From: Combretum micranthum
Lineage: Eukaryota > Streptophyta > Magnoliopsida > Myrtales > Combretaceae
DNA length: 64,000 bases
NCBI GenBank assembly: GCA_024138025.1
Contig: JAMXBD010001250.1
Span: forward strand, 310,001-374,000
Direction of reading: 5' to 3'
The first letter of the stretch is position 1. Each line of letters begins with the position of its first letter. The notes below the pieces were generated by a model, which was not told where the DNA came from, searched no databases, and worked only from the letters and a program-made list of their open reading frames with translations. This document shows positions 36,116 to 46,745 of this stretch, piece after piece. The position numbers were made by a program, and so were the translations under genes.

Positions 36116-37344
36116 AGTATTGAGAGAAGCCAACAATGGTATGTGCATTTTTAAATCTATTCATTTTTAATAATATTTCATTTTAATTAATCATGGTGAC
36201 TTATTGGAATGTTAAACCAATGCAAAATAAATTTGGAAGGGTCTATTCTATGCATAAATATTAATAGAAATAAATTTTTCTATAAGTATACGAGAAGAAA
36301 ATTATAGGTATATATGTTCTTAGAAGAAGATTTTTTTTTAAGATAACTTTAAATGAAATTATTATAGTTGAAAGATTATTTGGTCTATTAAGTTTAGCTT
36401 CAAATACCCTATAAGATCTATTGGGTGGGTTTTGGGTTTATGAGCAAAAACCCTATAAGATTTGGACTGGTTTTAGGAATCCTATTATTGAGCTGGTAGG
36501 TTCAATGTGAATTTTAAATAGGAAATGCATTATACAATTACACAAAAGTTGTAGAAAAGTTACGCTTAATTGGTTAAACATGTTTTAATGTGTAATGTGT
36601 TAAAAATATGCAAGTGTTTGTGTTTGTGTCGGTTTGGCTTTTATAGGATAATGTTAATCTACAACTAGAGTCAGGACACTAGCTATAAGGAGTTTGGACG
36701 CTAGCATGATTAGAATGTTTTTTATCAATTTCTTATAGGCTAGCGTCTGGATGTTAGTTGACCTTTCACTTTGTTTTGCAGGTATCGTATAGACGCTAAG
36801 CTTCTAGCATCTAAATGCCAAATAGTAGAAAAAGAGCCATTGGAGCATCTAATACTTGGCTGAATTTGGTAAATTTTGGTCCAATGGCTAGGAGTCTTAA
36901 CCTATAAATACTAATGTTGTCAGAATCCGGCTGGAGGTTGGCCCAAACATGCTAGGAGATCAAGGGTCGAGGGGTTGAGCCAAGTTTAACCGAAGTCAAA
37001 TTAAGGTCAATGTAAAATGAAAATTTAATTTATATCCCAATAAAATTGATATTTCTTTTTTTTTTGGGCTTAAAATATTAATATATCTTAAATTTTGTAT
37101 AATTCTATCTACTACTCCATTAAAGGTAATGTAGCATGTCTCTCCTAATGAGCTAAGGCATATAATTTTTTTTTTAACGTTACTGTCTACAAACAATGTT
37201 CACGTTTACTTTTCGATCTTTCTTAAATATATTAATTTTATGGAATCAAATGGTTCCATTTCTTATCAGAATAAGTCAATAGTAATTGTACATATATTAG
37301 TTTAATAAGTCAATAAAAAAAATTATAGCAGACAAAATAGAGTA
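36116..37344. other. Non-coding stretch
   Basis: No gene recognised. 36610-36960 repeats ACGCTAGC/GCTAGCGTC-type words and ends with TATAAATACTAATG, so it could be part of an old LTR promoter region, but no boundaries are visible. Confidence 0.4.
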
Positions 37345-37564
37345 AGGATCTGTTTGTTTGACTTTTTTCGGCAGATACACACTTTTTTCAAATTTTCTTC
37401 TAGTAAATTATTTATCAGGAAATGGATATAGATTAAAAAAAAATTGGCAGTTCTCATTAAAAGATCAAATAGATAAAATACAGATACAAATCGAACATAT
37501 TTACACATATCATTTTAAAAAAAATACAAATATAAATGAAAAATAGACCATCCAAACAGACCCT
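37345..37564. mobile_element. MITE-like foldback, ~220 bp
   Basis: The left end AGGATCTGTTTGTTTGACTT pairs with the inverted right end AGGGTCTGTTTGGATGGTCT. TA lies directly outside both ends (37343-37344 and 37565-37566), so the visible direct repeat is only TA. Terminal similarity extends about 13 bp with few mismatches and more loosely beyond. The class (Tc1/mariner-like or hAT/Harbinger-like) is undecided. Non-coding. Confidence 0.55.
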
Positions 37565-39756
37565 TAGACAACCATCAGACCATGAAATTCATGATGAGCA
37601 TTTTAGTAAACTTTTTGACTTCATATACAAATAACATAAAATAGGTCCCTCCCTTAGACCATCATTGTATCTCCTCTTTCCCTCTAAAAATAAACACATT
37701 AGATCATCTTCTCTACCATCCATTTTTCTACGTCACCGATCCTTGTCCATCTTTAATCTAATGGTGGGAATTCTCTCCATCAAAGCCACCATTATAATAC
37801 AAGGAAAAATTAAAAAAAAAAGGAAAAATAAAAATAAAAAAACACTTTTGGAACCTAAAACAATGAAGCCCATGCCAAACCTCAGAAATATGTGTCTCTA
37901 GAAAAAGTGGAAGCTGCCTTAATCGTGAGCCCTTATGTTAAAAATCATCATGACATGCGAATCCTTTACAATCATAGTTACTGTGTTGCTTTAGTTGCCA
38001 CATCATGTGGTGCAATGGAGGATTGGGCTAAGAAACAAAGACTAGAATTTGCATATTTTGGTAGATTGTGTGAGAAAGAAGAGATGGTGAAGGAAGTGTA
38101 GCAAAGAAAGGACGGTTAAAGAAGTTTGAGATTCCTACAAAGATTATGTTTCTTTGGGATCCATGGACTCCTAATAAGACGAGTTTGATAACGGTAGCTT
38201 TCAAGTTATAGAAAGAAATTATTAGAAAGACAACCTTGGAAGAACTCTTCAAACTATATGCCTCATAAATTTCGTGTAGTTGAATGTGTGGAGAATAAGT
38301 TTCATTCAAGGAGTTGAATAAGTTTTTTTCTTTTAAATAAGCCTTACATTGTGGCTCGGATGACCTGTTCGGGTCACTCAAGTCACGATTGAACTACCTA
38401 GATCAACGAAAAAAAGGTGAATAGCAGGAACCAACCCACTTTCAAAGTCGGTCCGGTTTTGATAACATTAATAAATATAAATAGTTGGAGAGTTGAAGAA
38501 GGTTGATAGAGTTCGGTAAGTGTAATCAAATACTAGTTCAACTTTCTTAAAATAATTTGTATAATTTGGGCTTTATTTTGTAAGTGAATGAAAAAGTATA
38601 GTGTCATTTATTGTATTGATCTTTCTATCTCTTATAAGACATTATACTAATTTGTCGAGAAATTAGTGAGTAATAAGTTGTTCCTTTTGTGGTATTTTGA
38701 TTATTGTAAAAGGCATAACATGTGTTTTGTAATTATGCTCTTTATAGCCCCTTCTGGAGTATTGTTTGATTGTGAAAATAATATGTGAGAAGTCCTCCAT
38801 TAAGAGAGGCATTGTGTGAACCATAGAGACTAAGGAGTAGACGGATCGAACTCCACGTTAAACCCAATATGATCTTCTTTAACTTTAGGTCTTTATTTAT
38901 TTCATCTCACTTGTTGTTATTGTTGTTTATTCGTTGAATTGCAATAGTTAGAGATTAAAGTTTGGAAAAGAGTATAACTAGGTGTAATCCACTTAATCTA
39001 GGTGTTCCAAAGGTCTAATAGCCTACAAAAGTATCAAGTTTGAGTTTTGTAAAACCTATCTCAAATCTATTGCGGTTACATCCATAATCTTATTAAAAGT
39101 ACTAGAAATTATATGGTCTCGTTACTATCCAATGGCTCACATGATACCCAACAGTAATCGAACCACTAAAATAGTTGATATTCCAATTACTATATTTATT
39201 TTAACAGTTAGATGGTTGATTGGACGGTCTCATCAACGGGATAATTGAAATTTTCTAAAGGTACTAACTATATCAAGGGACATTTATTAAGATGCTAAAA
39301 AAATAAGATTATTATATTTCTATGTACTTTTTTTATATGGTATTAATTTTTATTGAGAATCACAAAAGCGTTGAAACTTTACCTAATTAATTCTATGTAA
39401 GATCAAAACTGTAAATTTATCAAAAATTATTAATAACGTCAAATTTTATTTGATGTTACATTAGTGCTTTTAGAAATCTAGTCTACTCATTACTTTTGCC
39501 ACATCTCTTTATAGCATCATTTCTACTATTTCATCAACTTGAGTTTTTTTCAAATCCACTTCCACACATCTATCACACATGATCAATCATATCACTTTGT
39601 AATAGTTATATAGTTAAATTTAACCTTAATATGCATCTTAACATACCTATAAACAAACCTTTGCAGTGACTGTAAATTTCATAAGGTTTAATGGTGTGAT
39701 AACTATTTACATAATTAAAATCTGATTATATGACTTGGAATAGCAAATCCAACTAA
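37565..39756. other. Non-coding stretch
   Basis: No gene recognised. Open frames at 37665-37901, 37892-38101 (plus) and 38028-38381 (minus, 117 codons) overlap and show no familiar motif. Their sequences look like translated AT-rich DNA rather than selected protein. Confidence 0.45.
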
Positions 39757-40372
39757 AGCCCCACTTGTTTTAAGGAAAATGTCTTTTATTTGAAAAAGCG
39801 TTTATATAAAATTGTTTTCCTGAAAATAATATGTTTTCATATGTTTAGTTGCATTTACAGAAATATGTTGAAAAAATTTTCTGATGTTTGACTAACTAGT
39901 ACTATGTAACATTGTCATATATAATTAATTTATTATTAGTAAGTTACTATATAAAATATATTGTGCCAAAAAATTTTAGTTAAAGGTAAAAAAATATAAA
40001 ATATATATTATTTTGCAACATTTATTTACAAATCATCAGTTGATATTTATAAATTTTTTAATGATATTTCATTTTCATTTTTCCATTAAATTGTTTTCAT
40101 GTTTAAAATATAATGATTGGTTAATTATGATAAAAAAGAAATAAATATCACATTGCTAAAATTTGAATACTTGTAAAGGTCACTTTTGAAAATGATTTTC
40201 CGTTTTAAAAAGAGTAAGTCATTTCCTTAAAATGAGTAGAATTTATTCTTTAGTGGAAATTATTTTCTTTTACAAAAGAAAATATTTTTTACTTATAGTG
40301 TTCTGTTTTGCATAATAAACAAAAAAAATAAATTATTTTTCATAAAATACTTATCTTGAAACAAACGGGATC
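39757..40372. mobile_element. MITE-like foldback, ~616 bp
   Basis: The left end AGCCCCACTTGTTTTAAGG pairs imperfectly with the inverted right end GGATCCCGTTTGTTTCAAG. Inward sequence on both arms is rich in GAAAAT and ATTTTC words placed symmetrically. No target duplication could be fixed, so the exact boundary and class are uncertain. No coding content. Confidence 0.45.
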
Positions 40373-41100
40373 CTATAAACATCTAGAAACAACTTTAGAA
40401 AGGCTGGATACCTTAGAAATCGAGAGTGAGTCGGTTCATCAAGCAGCCAAATAATGCCACTATCCGACGGTAGTTGTCCACATAGACAGCTTTAGTCCTA
40501 TTACTAAATAATAAAATCATAGTGTTGCACTTTTGTAGCCGTTTTAGAGTTGTTTACGACAATGAAGGAGATTAATATAATAACCCCAGGAATTAAATAT
40601 TATGTTATATATACTAAGAACATGGAAGTAGAGATATGGTTGTTCAATAAATCATGATTGGAAACTGGAAAGTTGAAAGCCACATCTTAAACAAATCCCT
40701 CTCTCTTTTTCTCTCTCTCTCTCTCACATAGTTGATGAGGAAAGGATTAAAAAAAAAAGAATCTATATCTAAAATAAGATAAGTTAAACATAAAATAGTT
40801 ACTGGTCAAAACCAAAACAAGCAAGTAAAATAAATTTACTAGTTTTTTCTTTTCCTTTACATTTTTTATTTTCATAGGTGGTTGAATAGGATAAGGGGTA
40901 GATTGTTGTTGGCAACGAGTAAAAAGATAATGATTTTATTCTTATGTATAGGAGATTTTCACTCCCTATAAAATTAAAATTCGAATGCTATATCACCTCA
41001 TATCTCCATTTTATTTATTTATTTTTCCTTATACCTCATATCTCTAGATAGATTATATGATTAACGCTAAAATCTATACAAGTTGAGATGGCACAATACT
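40373..41100. other. Non-coding stretch
   Basis: No gene recognised; a (TC)n tract is at about 40700-40725. Confidence 0.5.
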
Positions 41101-41349
41101 AAAGTCAAGCTCAAGTTTAATTTAAAATTTGAAAACTCAAACTCAATTCGAAGTGGCAATATTCAAGCTTGAATTTGACTCGACTTAAGCTCTATTTATT
41201 TAAAAAAAAAAATGTTTTTAGTTCTATTTGAAATAATATCGATATCTTAACTCAAGTAAAATTTATGTTTGATTCAAACTCGATTAGAGACATGAACCAA
41301 ATAGTATGAAGTTTGAGTTCGAATCGATAAATTACTCAAATAATATAAG
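41101..41349. repeat. Dispersed TCAAG-rich repeat, copy 4, left half
   Basis: CTCAAGTTTAATTT, TCAAGCTTGAATTTGACTCGACTTAAGCTC and GTTTGAGTTCGAATCG mark it as another copy of the family at 6841. It is cut at 41349 by the gypsy insertion. The same kind of sequence resumes at 46646, after the duplicated target ATAAG. Confidence 0.5.
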
Positions 41350-41489
41350 TGTAAAGTATAAATAAATAATTCATATTGAAGGGTATAAATGTAATATAAC
41401 ATTGTAAGGTGGGTATTTTTGTCATTAGATAGACAAATTTAAACTCGAGGAAATCATACGCAAAGAATCGGATGAAGACAATCAAAGCT

Positions 41490-41700
41490 AATAAGAAAGC
41501 CGCCAGCCTATATTGGAAAGCCACCAACCTTTAACAGCTTTGAGCTCTTAGGAGAAAATTGAAGAATTTTGGCCGAACAGTGAAAGCTGGCATAAAGCCA
41601 CCGACTTATAATTGAAGGCCACCGACGCAGGTGGAAAGGCAGCCAGCATATCCACCGGCCTTCTTTGTAAAACGTGGAGTTTTGTTTAAAGCCGTCCCTG
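41490..41700. repeat. GCCACCGAC-type modular block in gypsy LTR
   Basis: Units such as AAAGCCGCCAGCC, AAAGCCACCAACC, AAAGCCACCGACTTATAATTG, AAGGCCACCGACGCAGGTGG and AAGGCAGCCAGC follow one another at irregular spacing, well above the local GC level. It looks like a short degenerate tandem array within the LTR, of the kind often found near retrotransposon promoters. Function unknown. Confidence 0.55.
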
Positions 41701-43143
41701 AGCTGCCAGCTTTTCTATTTTTTCGATTTTCCCTAGTCTTGAAACCTATTCAACTTCTCTTAAAAGCTTACATATAACCTCTCATTGTTTTGGAAACCCT
41801 AGGAGCTTTCAAGGAGCAAAGACCCTAGGTATGTAACCTTCCTCTAATCTTTTTAATCAAATCCTTTAGATAAATCTTTTCTTATACTAGTTATTCTATG
41901 CAATTGAAGGAGAATTCAAGAGTGTGGTAAAACCCTAGTGAGATTGGAGATTTGAAAGACTCCGATTTAAGAAAAAGGTAATATTTTTATTAAGGTTTTA
42001 TAATTCTTATGATTTTGAAAAAATATTCTTTAGATTTTAATCTAGGTTTATGTGTTGTTTCAAAGGGAATTCAAGATTTGTTGTTGTAGATCAAGGGTGG
42101 ATCTAGATCTAAAGTTGTGAGTTCAAATCAAGGAGAAAGATAAGGGTTTTATTAGATTTACGGTTTATGAGATCTGTAAATTATAGAATTGTAATCATAG
42201 TTTATTATTCAAGAGAATTGAGAATTAAGGTTCCGATTTCCTATTTGAGATCTATAAGTTCTAGGTACGTAAGATTCTATACCATTCTAATAATCAATGA
42301 ACTTTATTTGTTGTTATGATAGAAATTTTAATTGGAGACTTTTATTACATACATATATATTGAAGGAAGTTGTGGAGAAATCAGGGGATTTGAAGAAAGT
42401 TGTATTGAAGGGTTTCATTGGATTGTAAACCAAGAAAAGAAGGTGTGTGTTATTCTAATTTCATAGATCTATGGTTAGGGTTTTAGATCTTTGAGTCAGA
42501 TTATGGAATTTAGGGTTAGGGTTTAATTTTTGTGGCAATTGAAATTAATTGAGACATATTGTTGGTCTGTATACCTATGAGATTAAGATTTCTATTCTTG
42601 TAAGAAATTATGCTGGTGGATTAAAGTATTGAAAGCAATACCAGGTACGACCTTGCCATATTTGATTGTATGTACTTATAGGATTAGTTATTAAATTAAC
42701 TTAATAATTATTGGACCTTAATTGAACGAGCGCTACTTGTGCTTGGCTACAATTAATAAAGACCACAGCAGTAGTGTGATACTAACGATGGCAACCTGAT
42801 GATCCTTGTGTGGCGGTATCCCGAGTGGAGTTGCACCTGGAGATAATTCCGGTAGATTAGGAGTCATTACCAATTTAATTGTGGAACGCACCTAAATATG
42901 TATATATATATATATATTATTATAATATGGTTTTCATCAGGGTCATGAGTTACTCTGGGTTTAGGATTAGTGATCAATAGTCCTAAACTGTGTTGGTTGT
43001 AGGCTAATGAAAAGATAATTAGTTTGTGTGTGTTGCATTAGAATATAATTTGTATGTTATATTGTGATTTGCATGATCATGTGCATGTGCTTTCGGTTTG
43101 GCGTACTAGGCGTTTTCGCTTAATCCTTATTTTTCCCACAGGT

Positions 43144-43242
43144 ACAGGTGAAGATTTTATTATTTATGACTTGACGGGCTATGACGCATTCGTCGATGAT
43201 GGGGAGAGCAATAGCGATTGTGACAATCCTGCTGATAACTGA
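43144..43242 (+). other. Conserved short frame in gypsy 5' LTR
   Basis: After TTATTTTTCCCACAG (G at 43141), an acceptor-like pyrimidine tract plus AG, a frame of 32 codons runs to TGA and starts TGEDFIIYDLTGYDAFVDDG. The solo LTR at 20877 has the same arrangement at 21227-21328 with the same phase relative to AG and 18 identical residues. The product is acidic (Asp and Glu rich). The open frame extends upstream to 43054 but similarity is strongest after the AG. If expressed, it would be a small terminal exon of an LTR-initiated transcript. No known protein recognised. Confidence 0.5.
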
Positions 43243-43545
43243 AATTAGTTATTAGCAATATGGGTAAAAGAAACATATGATGATATTGTTAATTTTCTTT
43301 TGGAGACATTTTATATTTAAGGATTTCTGATTTCTGTTTTAGATTAGATTTTTAGTTATGCTAGTTTATGATGAGGACAATAATTTTGATATAAAAAGTT
43401 TTTAAAGTTATCCTTTTTGTGAGTGATTGGTGATATTTGAAATACATATTTGTGGTTTTAGAGATCTATAGCCTTAGCATGTCTATTCGAATAAGAACAT
43501 GTGGCGGGCTAATAACACTTTTAGGTTAGGGTATTATAGCTTAAG

Positions 43546-43557
43546 TGATATTAGAGC
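43546..43557 (+). promoter_or_regulatory. Decayed primer-binding site (tRNA-Met type)
   Basis: TGATATTAGAGC matches the plant initiator-tRNA-Met primer site TGGTATCAGAGC at 10 of 12 positions. It lies seven bases after the LTR end, where reverse-transcription priming would occur. The two differences are transitions. Confidence 0.7.
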
Positions 43558-43733
43558 AATAGGTTTTGATCAATAGATTTAAGTTATGACTCCTTAGGAC
43601 GGTGAGCATTGATGAGAGGGGTAAAGATAGTTGGGGATGCTAATTTTAAGTTATGATGTTTCTCTATAATTTTCTTTAATAATATGATCTCTTAGTTCTT
43701 AATCTTATAAATGTTATGTTACCCTTGTTTAGA

Positions 43734-45010
43734 ATGCCTCCACGTAGAAGAATCCCTGATGCTGGTTCCTCTAGAACTGGTGAAGAAGAACAATCACCCC
43801 CGAATCAGGTACCGTTGAACTAAGAGCATGAGGATTTACCCCACTGCCACCGCCCCCATTCTCACCTATGGGACAACAAGTGCCTATTAATGCTGCTCAA
43901 TTGATGCAAGCGGTGAATACTCTGATGGGAGTAGTGACACAACAGTAGCAGAATATGAGAAACGATATGTAGGTGATCCAAGCAAATGCTGAAGCTTGGA
44001 GGCAGGAAACCCAAAGGATGAATGGAAATGGAGGGAATGGAGCGAGGCACGTTGATGTTTTGAGCCTGAATAAGTTTGTGGACTTGGTGTACAAATTCGA
44101 GCCTACACCTGAAAAACCCCTAGAGGCACAATTGTGGATGGAGGAGGTGGAAAAGACCTTCGCTGCGTTGGGCATCCCTAAAAACAAGAAAGTTGAATAT
44201 ACCTCCTACTTACTGATTGGGAGGGCAAACAATCGGTGGCTAAGCACCAAGAAGCACATGCAGGGAGCGATCACATGGAACATGTTTCAGCAAACCTTCT
44301 ACATGGAGTTCTTCTCGAATAGTGTCAAACAAAAGATGCTGTGGGAATACTATACTTTCCAACAACGCAAGCTGACTGTTGAAGAGTATGAAGCAGAACT
44401 GAATAAGCTGATGAGGTTTCTCCCCGAGCCACTAAGAGAAAGTGAAGATGCTAAGATGAGCAGGTTCATCACTGGGTTAGAACCAGAGATTCAACATCAG
44501 GTTAATTTGATGTTGTTAACTCATTACTCATATGTGGTCAACAAAGCGAAGCTGATTGAACAGGGATTAAAGAGGATTAAAGGAAAAGATGACTCGAGGA
44601 GTCAGGTTTATCTAGGCAAGAGGTCAACTGCTACAGTTATCTCTCAGGATAGGGCGGAAAAGGCCCTTCACCCAGCAAGTAAGATCCTTGGTTCCAAGTT
44701 CTAATAAGAAATGCCTTAAATACCAGAGACCCCATGATGTGAAAGACTGCAAATGGCCCGATAATGCGTGCTTCAACTGTGGAAAGGTGGGGCATAGTCA
44801 GAGATTCTGTACTGAACGATCGGGATGTCCGTCTATTTTCTACTTTAAGCGTGGACAAAGAGGGCATAAGGCCATGGATTGTGAAGAATTAGGAAGGCAG
44901 GTAGTTTCTAGAGCACAAATGAATAGACCACAAGGTCAAGGGCAGAGAGAACCCGCTAAGATTTATGCTTTACAGCATAGGGACACCTCTAGTGTGGACA
45001 CCATAGTAGG
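43734..45010 (+). pseudogene. Gypsy gag (capsid/nucleocapsid) pseudogene
   Basis: A start at ATG 43734 gives MPPRRRIPDAG, a familiar gypsy Gag beginning. The frame is then broken by TAA (about 43819) and a shift, and further TAGs follow near 43949 and 43968. 43973-44704 is open and carries the retrotransposon Gag core: WMEEVEKTFAALG, ITWNMFQQTFYMEFF, KMLWEYYTFQQRKLTVEEYEAEL, ISRFITGL-like sequence. After a frameshift near 44695 come three zinc knuckles. The middle one, CFNCGKVGHSQRFC (44769-44810), is intact. The first (CLKY...H...C) and third (YFKRGQRGHKAMDC) have lost cysteines. In a working element this protein would form the particle shell and bind RNA. Confidence 0.85.
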
Positions 45011-46391
45011 TATACTGTCTATCCTCGGGAATATGATACTGGCGCGAGCTTTTCATGTATATCTAAGTTGTTTATATCTGTATGTGGAGTGAATATTGAA
45101 TTCATGTCTGGATGTGATACTATAAATATTCCTTTAGGGAGTGGATCTTTGTTGAATAGAATTTGTAGAGATGTAAACATAGAGATAGAAGGTAGGCTCT
45201 TACCTGCAGACCTTATGGTGATAGGTATGATTAATTTTGATGTAATCTTAAGAGTAGACTAGTTGATGAAACACCGGGCTGCAATTGATTGTAAAAATCT
45301 AGTTATGGAGTTTAGTGTAGATGGAGATAAACTTGTATATAAGTTGGAAGTACAAAGACCTACAACTTTCCCTACATATGAGTTGTGGGAGAAGACGATG
45401 TTAGCAGCTATGACAATAAGAGATGAATCAAAGATAGATCCTGCAAGGATATCGGTTGTGAGAGAGTACCTAGATGTATTTCCAGAAGAACTACCGGGAT
45501 TACCACCTAATAGGGAGATCGAGTTCGGTATCGACTTGGCACCAGGTACCATACCTAAGCTTAAAGCACCACACAAATGGCTCCAACGGAGTTGGCAAAA
45601 TTAAAGGTTCAATTGGATGCTTTGCTCAAGAAGAAATTCATTAGACCAAGTATGTCGCCCTGGGGAGCTCCAATATTATTTGTGAAGAAGAAGGACAGGA
45701 GCATGAGATATGTGTAGACTACCAAGGATTGAATCAGGTGACGATCAAGAATAAGTATCCGTTGCCTAGAATAGACGACCTATTCAACCAGTTGGCAGAA
45801 GCATAGGTATTCTCCAAGATTGATTTAACGTCATGGTATGATCAGTTGTGAATTAAAGAAGAAGATATTCCGAAGACAGCTTTCAAAACTAGATACGGGC
45901 ACTATGAATTTGTAGTTATGCACTTCGGTCTTATAAATGCACCTACGGTATTTATGGATCTCATGAATAGAGTCTTTAGGGATTATCGGGACTTTTTGTT
46001 GTAGTGTTCATTGATGACATTTTGGTGTATTCAAAGACTGAGCAGGAACATGAAGAACATCTCTGATTGGTTTTGAGTAGACTACGAGAAGAAAGGTTGT
46101 ATGCTAAATTCCAAGTGTGAGATTTTGTTCGAGCAAGTGTCATTTTTAGGACATATCGTGAACAGGAATGGAATTTGTATAGATCCCAAGAAAGTAAAAG
46201 CTATAATAAAATGGCCGATTCCTAAGACGGTAGCTGAAATCAGAAGTTTCGTAGGGATGGCCTGGATATTATTGGAGGTTTGTAGAGAACTTCTCCAAGA
46301 TTGCCAATCCTTTGACAAAATTGACACAGAAGGGAGTGAAGTTCATATGGAATGAAAAGTGTGAGAGTAGCTTCCAAAAGTTGAAAGAGAG
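45011..46391 (+). pseudogene. Gypsy pol (protease + reverse transcriptase) pseudogene, truncated
   Basis: The aspartic protease catalytic motif DTGAS is at 45035-45049, followed by a linker with LPADLMVIGM and a [16 protein letters not shown] block in which Trp is TAG (45260-45262). The RT lead-in [15 protein letters not shown] is at about 45465. After a shift near 45580 come [53 protein letters not shown] and the catalytic FIDDILVYSK (about 46009-46038), then VSFLGHIVNRNGI and PIPKTVAEIRSFVG. There are at least four frameshifts and four in-frame stops. It ends abruptly at 46391, inside the connection domain, by fusion to LTR sequence. RNase H and integrase are absent. Confidence 0.87.
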
Positions 46392-46645
46392 ATTGTTAAT
46401 TTTCTTTTGGAGACATTTTATATTTAAGGATTTTTTATTTCTGTTTTAGATTAGATTTTTAGTTATGCTAGTTTATGATGAGGACAATTATTTTGATATA
46501 AAAAGTTTTTAAAGTTATCCTTTTTGTGAGTGATTGGTGATATTTAAAATACATATTTGTGGTTTTAGAGATCTATAGCCTTAGTGTGTCTATTCTAGTA
46601 AGGACACGTGGTGGATTGATAACGTCTTTAAGTTAGGATGTTATA
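46392..46645 (+). repeat. Gypsy 3' LTR remnant (last 254 bp)
   Basis: Aligns without gaps to 43285-43538, the end of the 5' LTR. By hand I count about 20 mismatches in 254 bp, with about 15 of them in the last 60 bp. The first 1935 bp or so of this LTR are missing. It is followed by the ATAAG target duplication. Confidence 0.85.
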
Positions 46646-46745
46646 ATAAGTTCAAATTCAATTCAATTATTTTTTAATCGAATTCAAGTAAATATCTAAT
46701 CAAGGTCCAATAACTTATAAACCGGCTTGATTTAGAGCCCTAACT
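46646..46745. repeat. Dispersed TCAAG-rich repeat, copy 4, right half
   Basis: After the duplicated ATAAG the text TTCAAATTCAATTCAATT, TCGAATTCAAG and CGGCTTGATTTAGAGCC continues the repeat interrupted at 41349. Confidence 0.45.

Larger units (their letters stand above)
41350..43538 (+). repeat. Gypsy 5' LTR, 2189 bp
   Basis: Starts TGTAAAGTATAAATAAATAA right after the ATAAG target site and ends GGGTATTATA (a decayed TTACA-type end) seven bases before the primer site. It contains a GC-rich modular block (41490-41700) repeating GCC(A/G)CC-type words, then several ATTGAAGG/AGATCTATA-type loosely repeated units. Then come a TCCCGAGTGGAG patch (about 42830), the TTTGGCGTACTAGGCGTTTT box (about 43097) and a conserved short frame (43144-43242). 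Its first 30 bp or so align with the solo LTR at 20877. Its last 254 bp align with 46392-46645. Confidence 0.85.
41350..46645 (+). mobile_element. Ty3/gypsy retrotransposon with internal deletion
   Basis: An LTR retrotransposon flanked by the 5-bp direct repeat ATAAG (41345-41349 and 46646-46650). Order: 5' LTR 41350-43538, decayed primer site 43546-43557, gag, protease, reverse transcriptase, then directly the last 254 bp of the 3' LTR (46392-46645). The order PR before RT and the gag type identify Ty3/gypsy. RNase H, integrase and any chromodomain are missing because the sequence jumps from within pol into the 3' LTR at 46391/46392. Many frameshifts and stops make it non-functional. It sits inside a copy of a dispersed repeat. 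Confidence 0.88.

Noticed and set aside
38028..38381. 117-codon minus-strand open frame
   Set aside because: Low-complexity hydrophobic and Ser/Asn-rich product, overlapped by plus-strand frames, no family resemblance.
43862..44187. Minus-strand open frames opposite gypsy gag
   Set aside because: Shadows of the Gag frame on the plus strand, which has clear family motifs.
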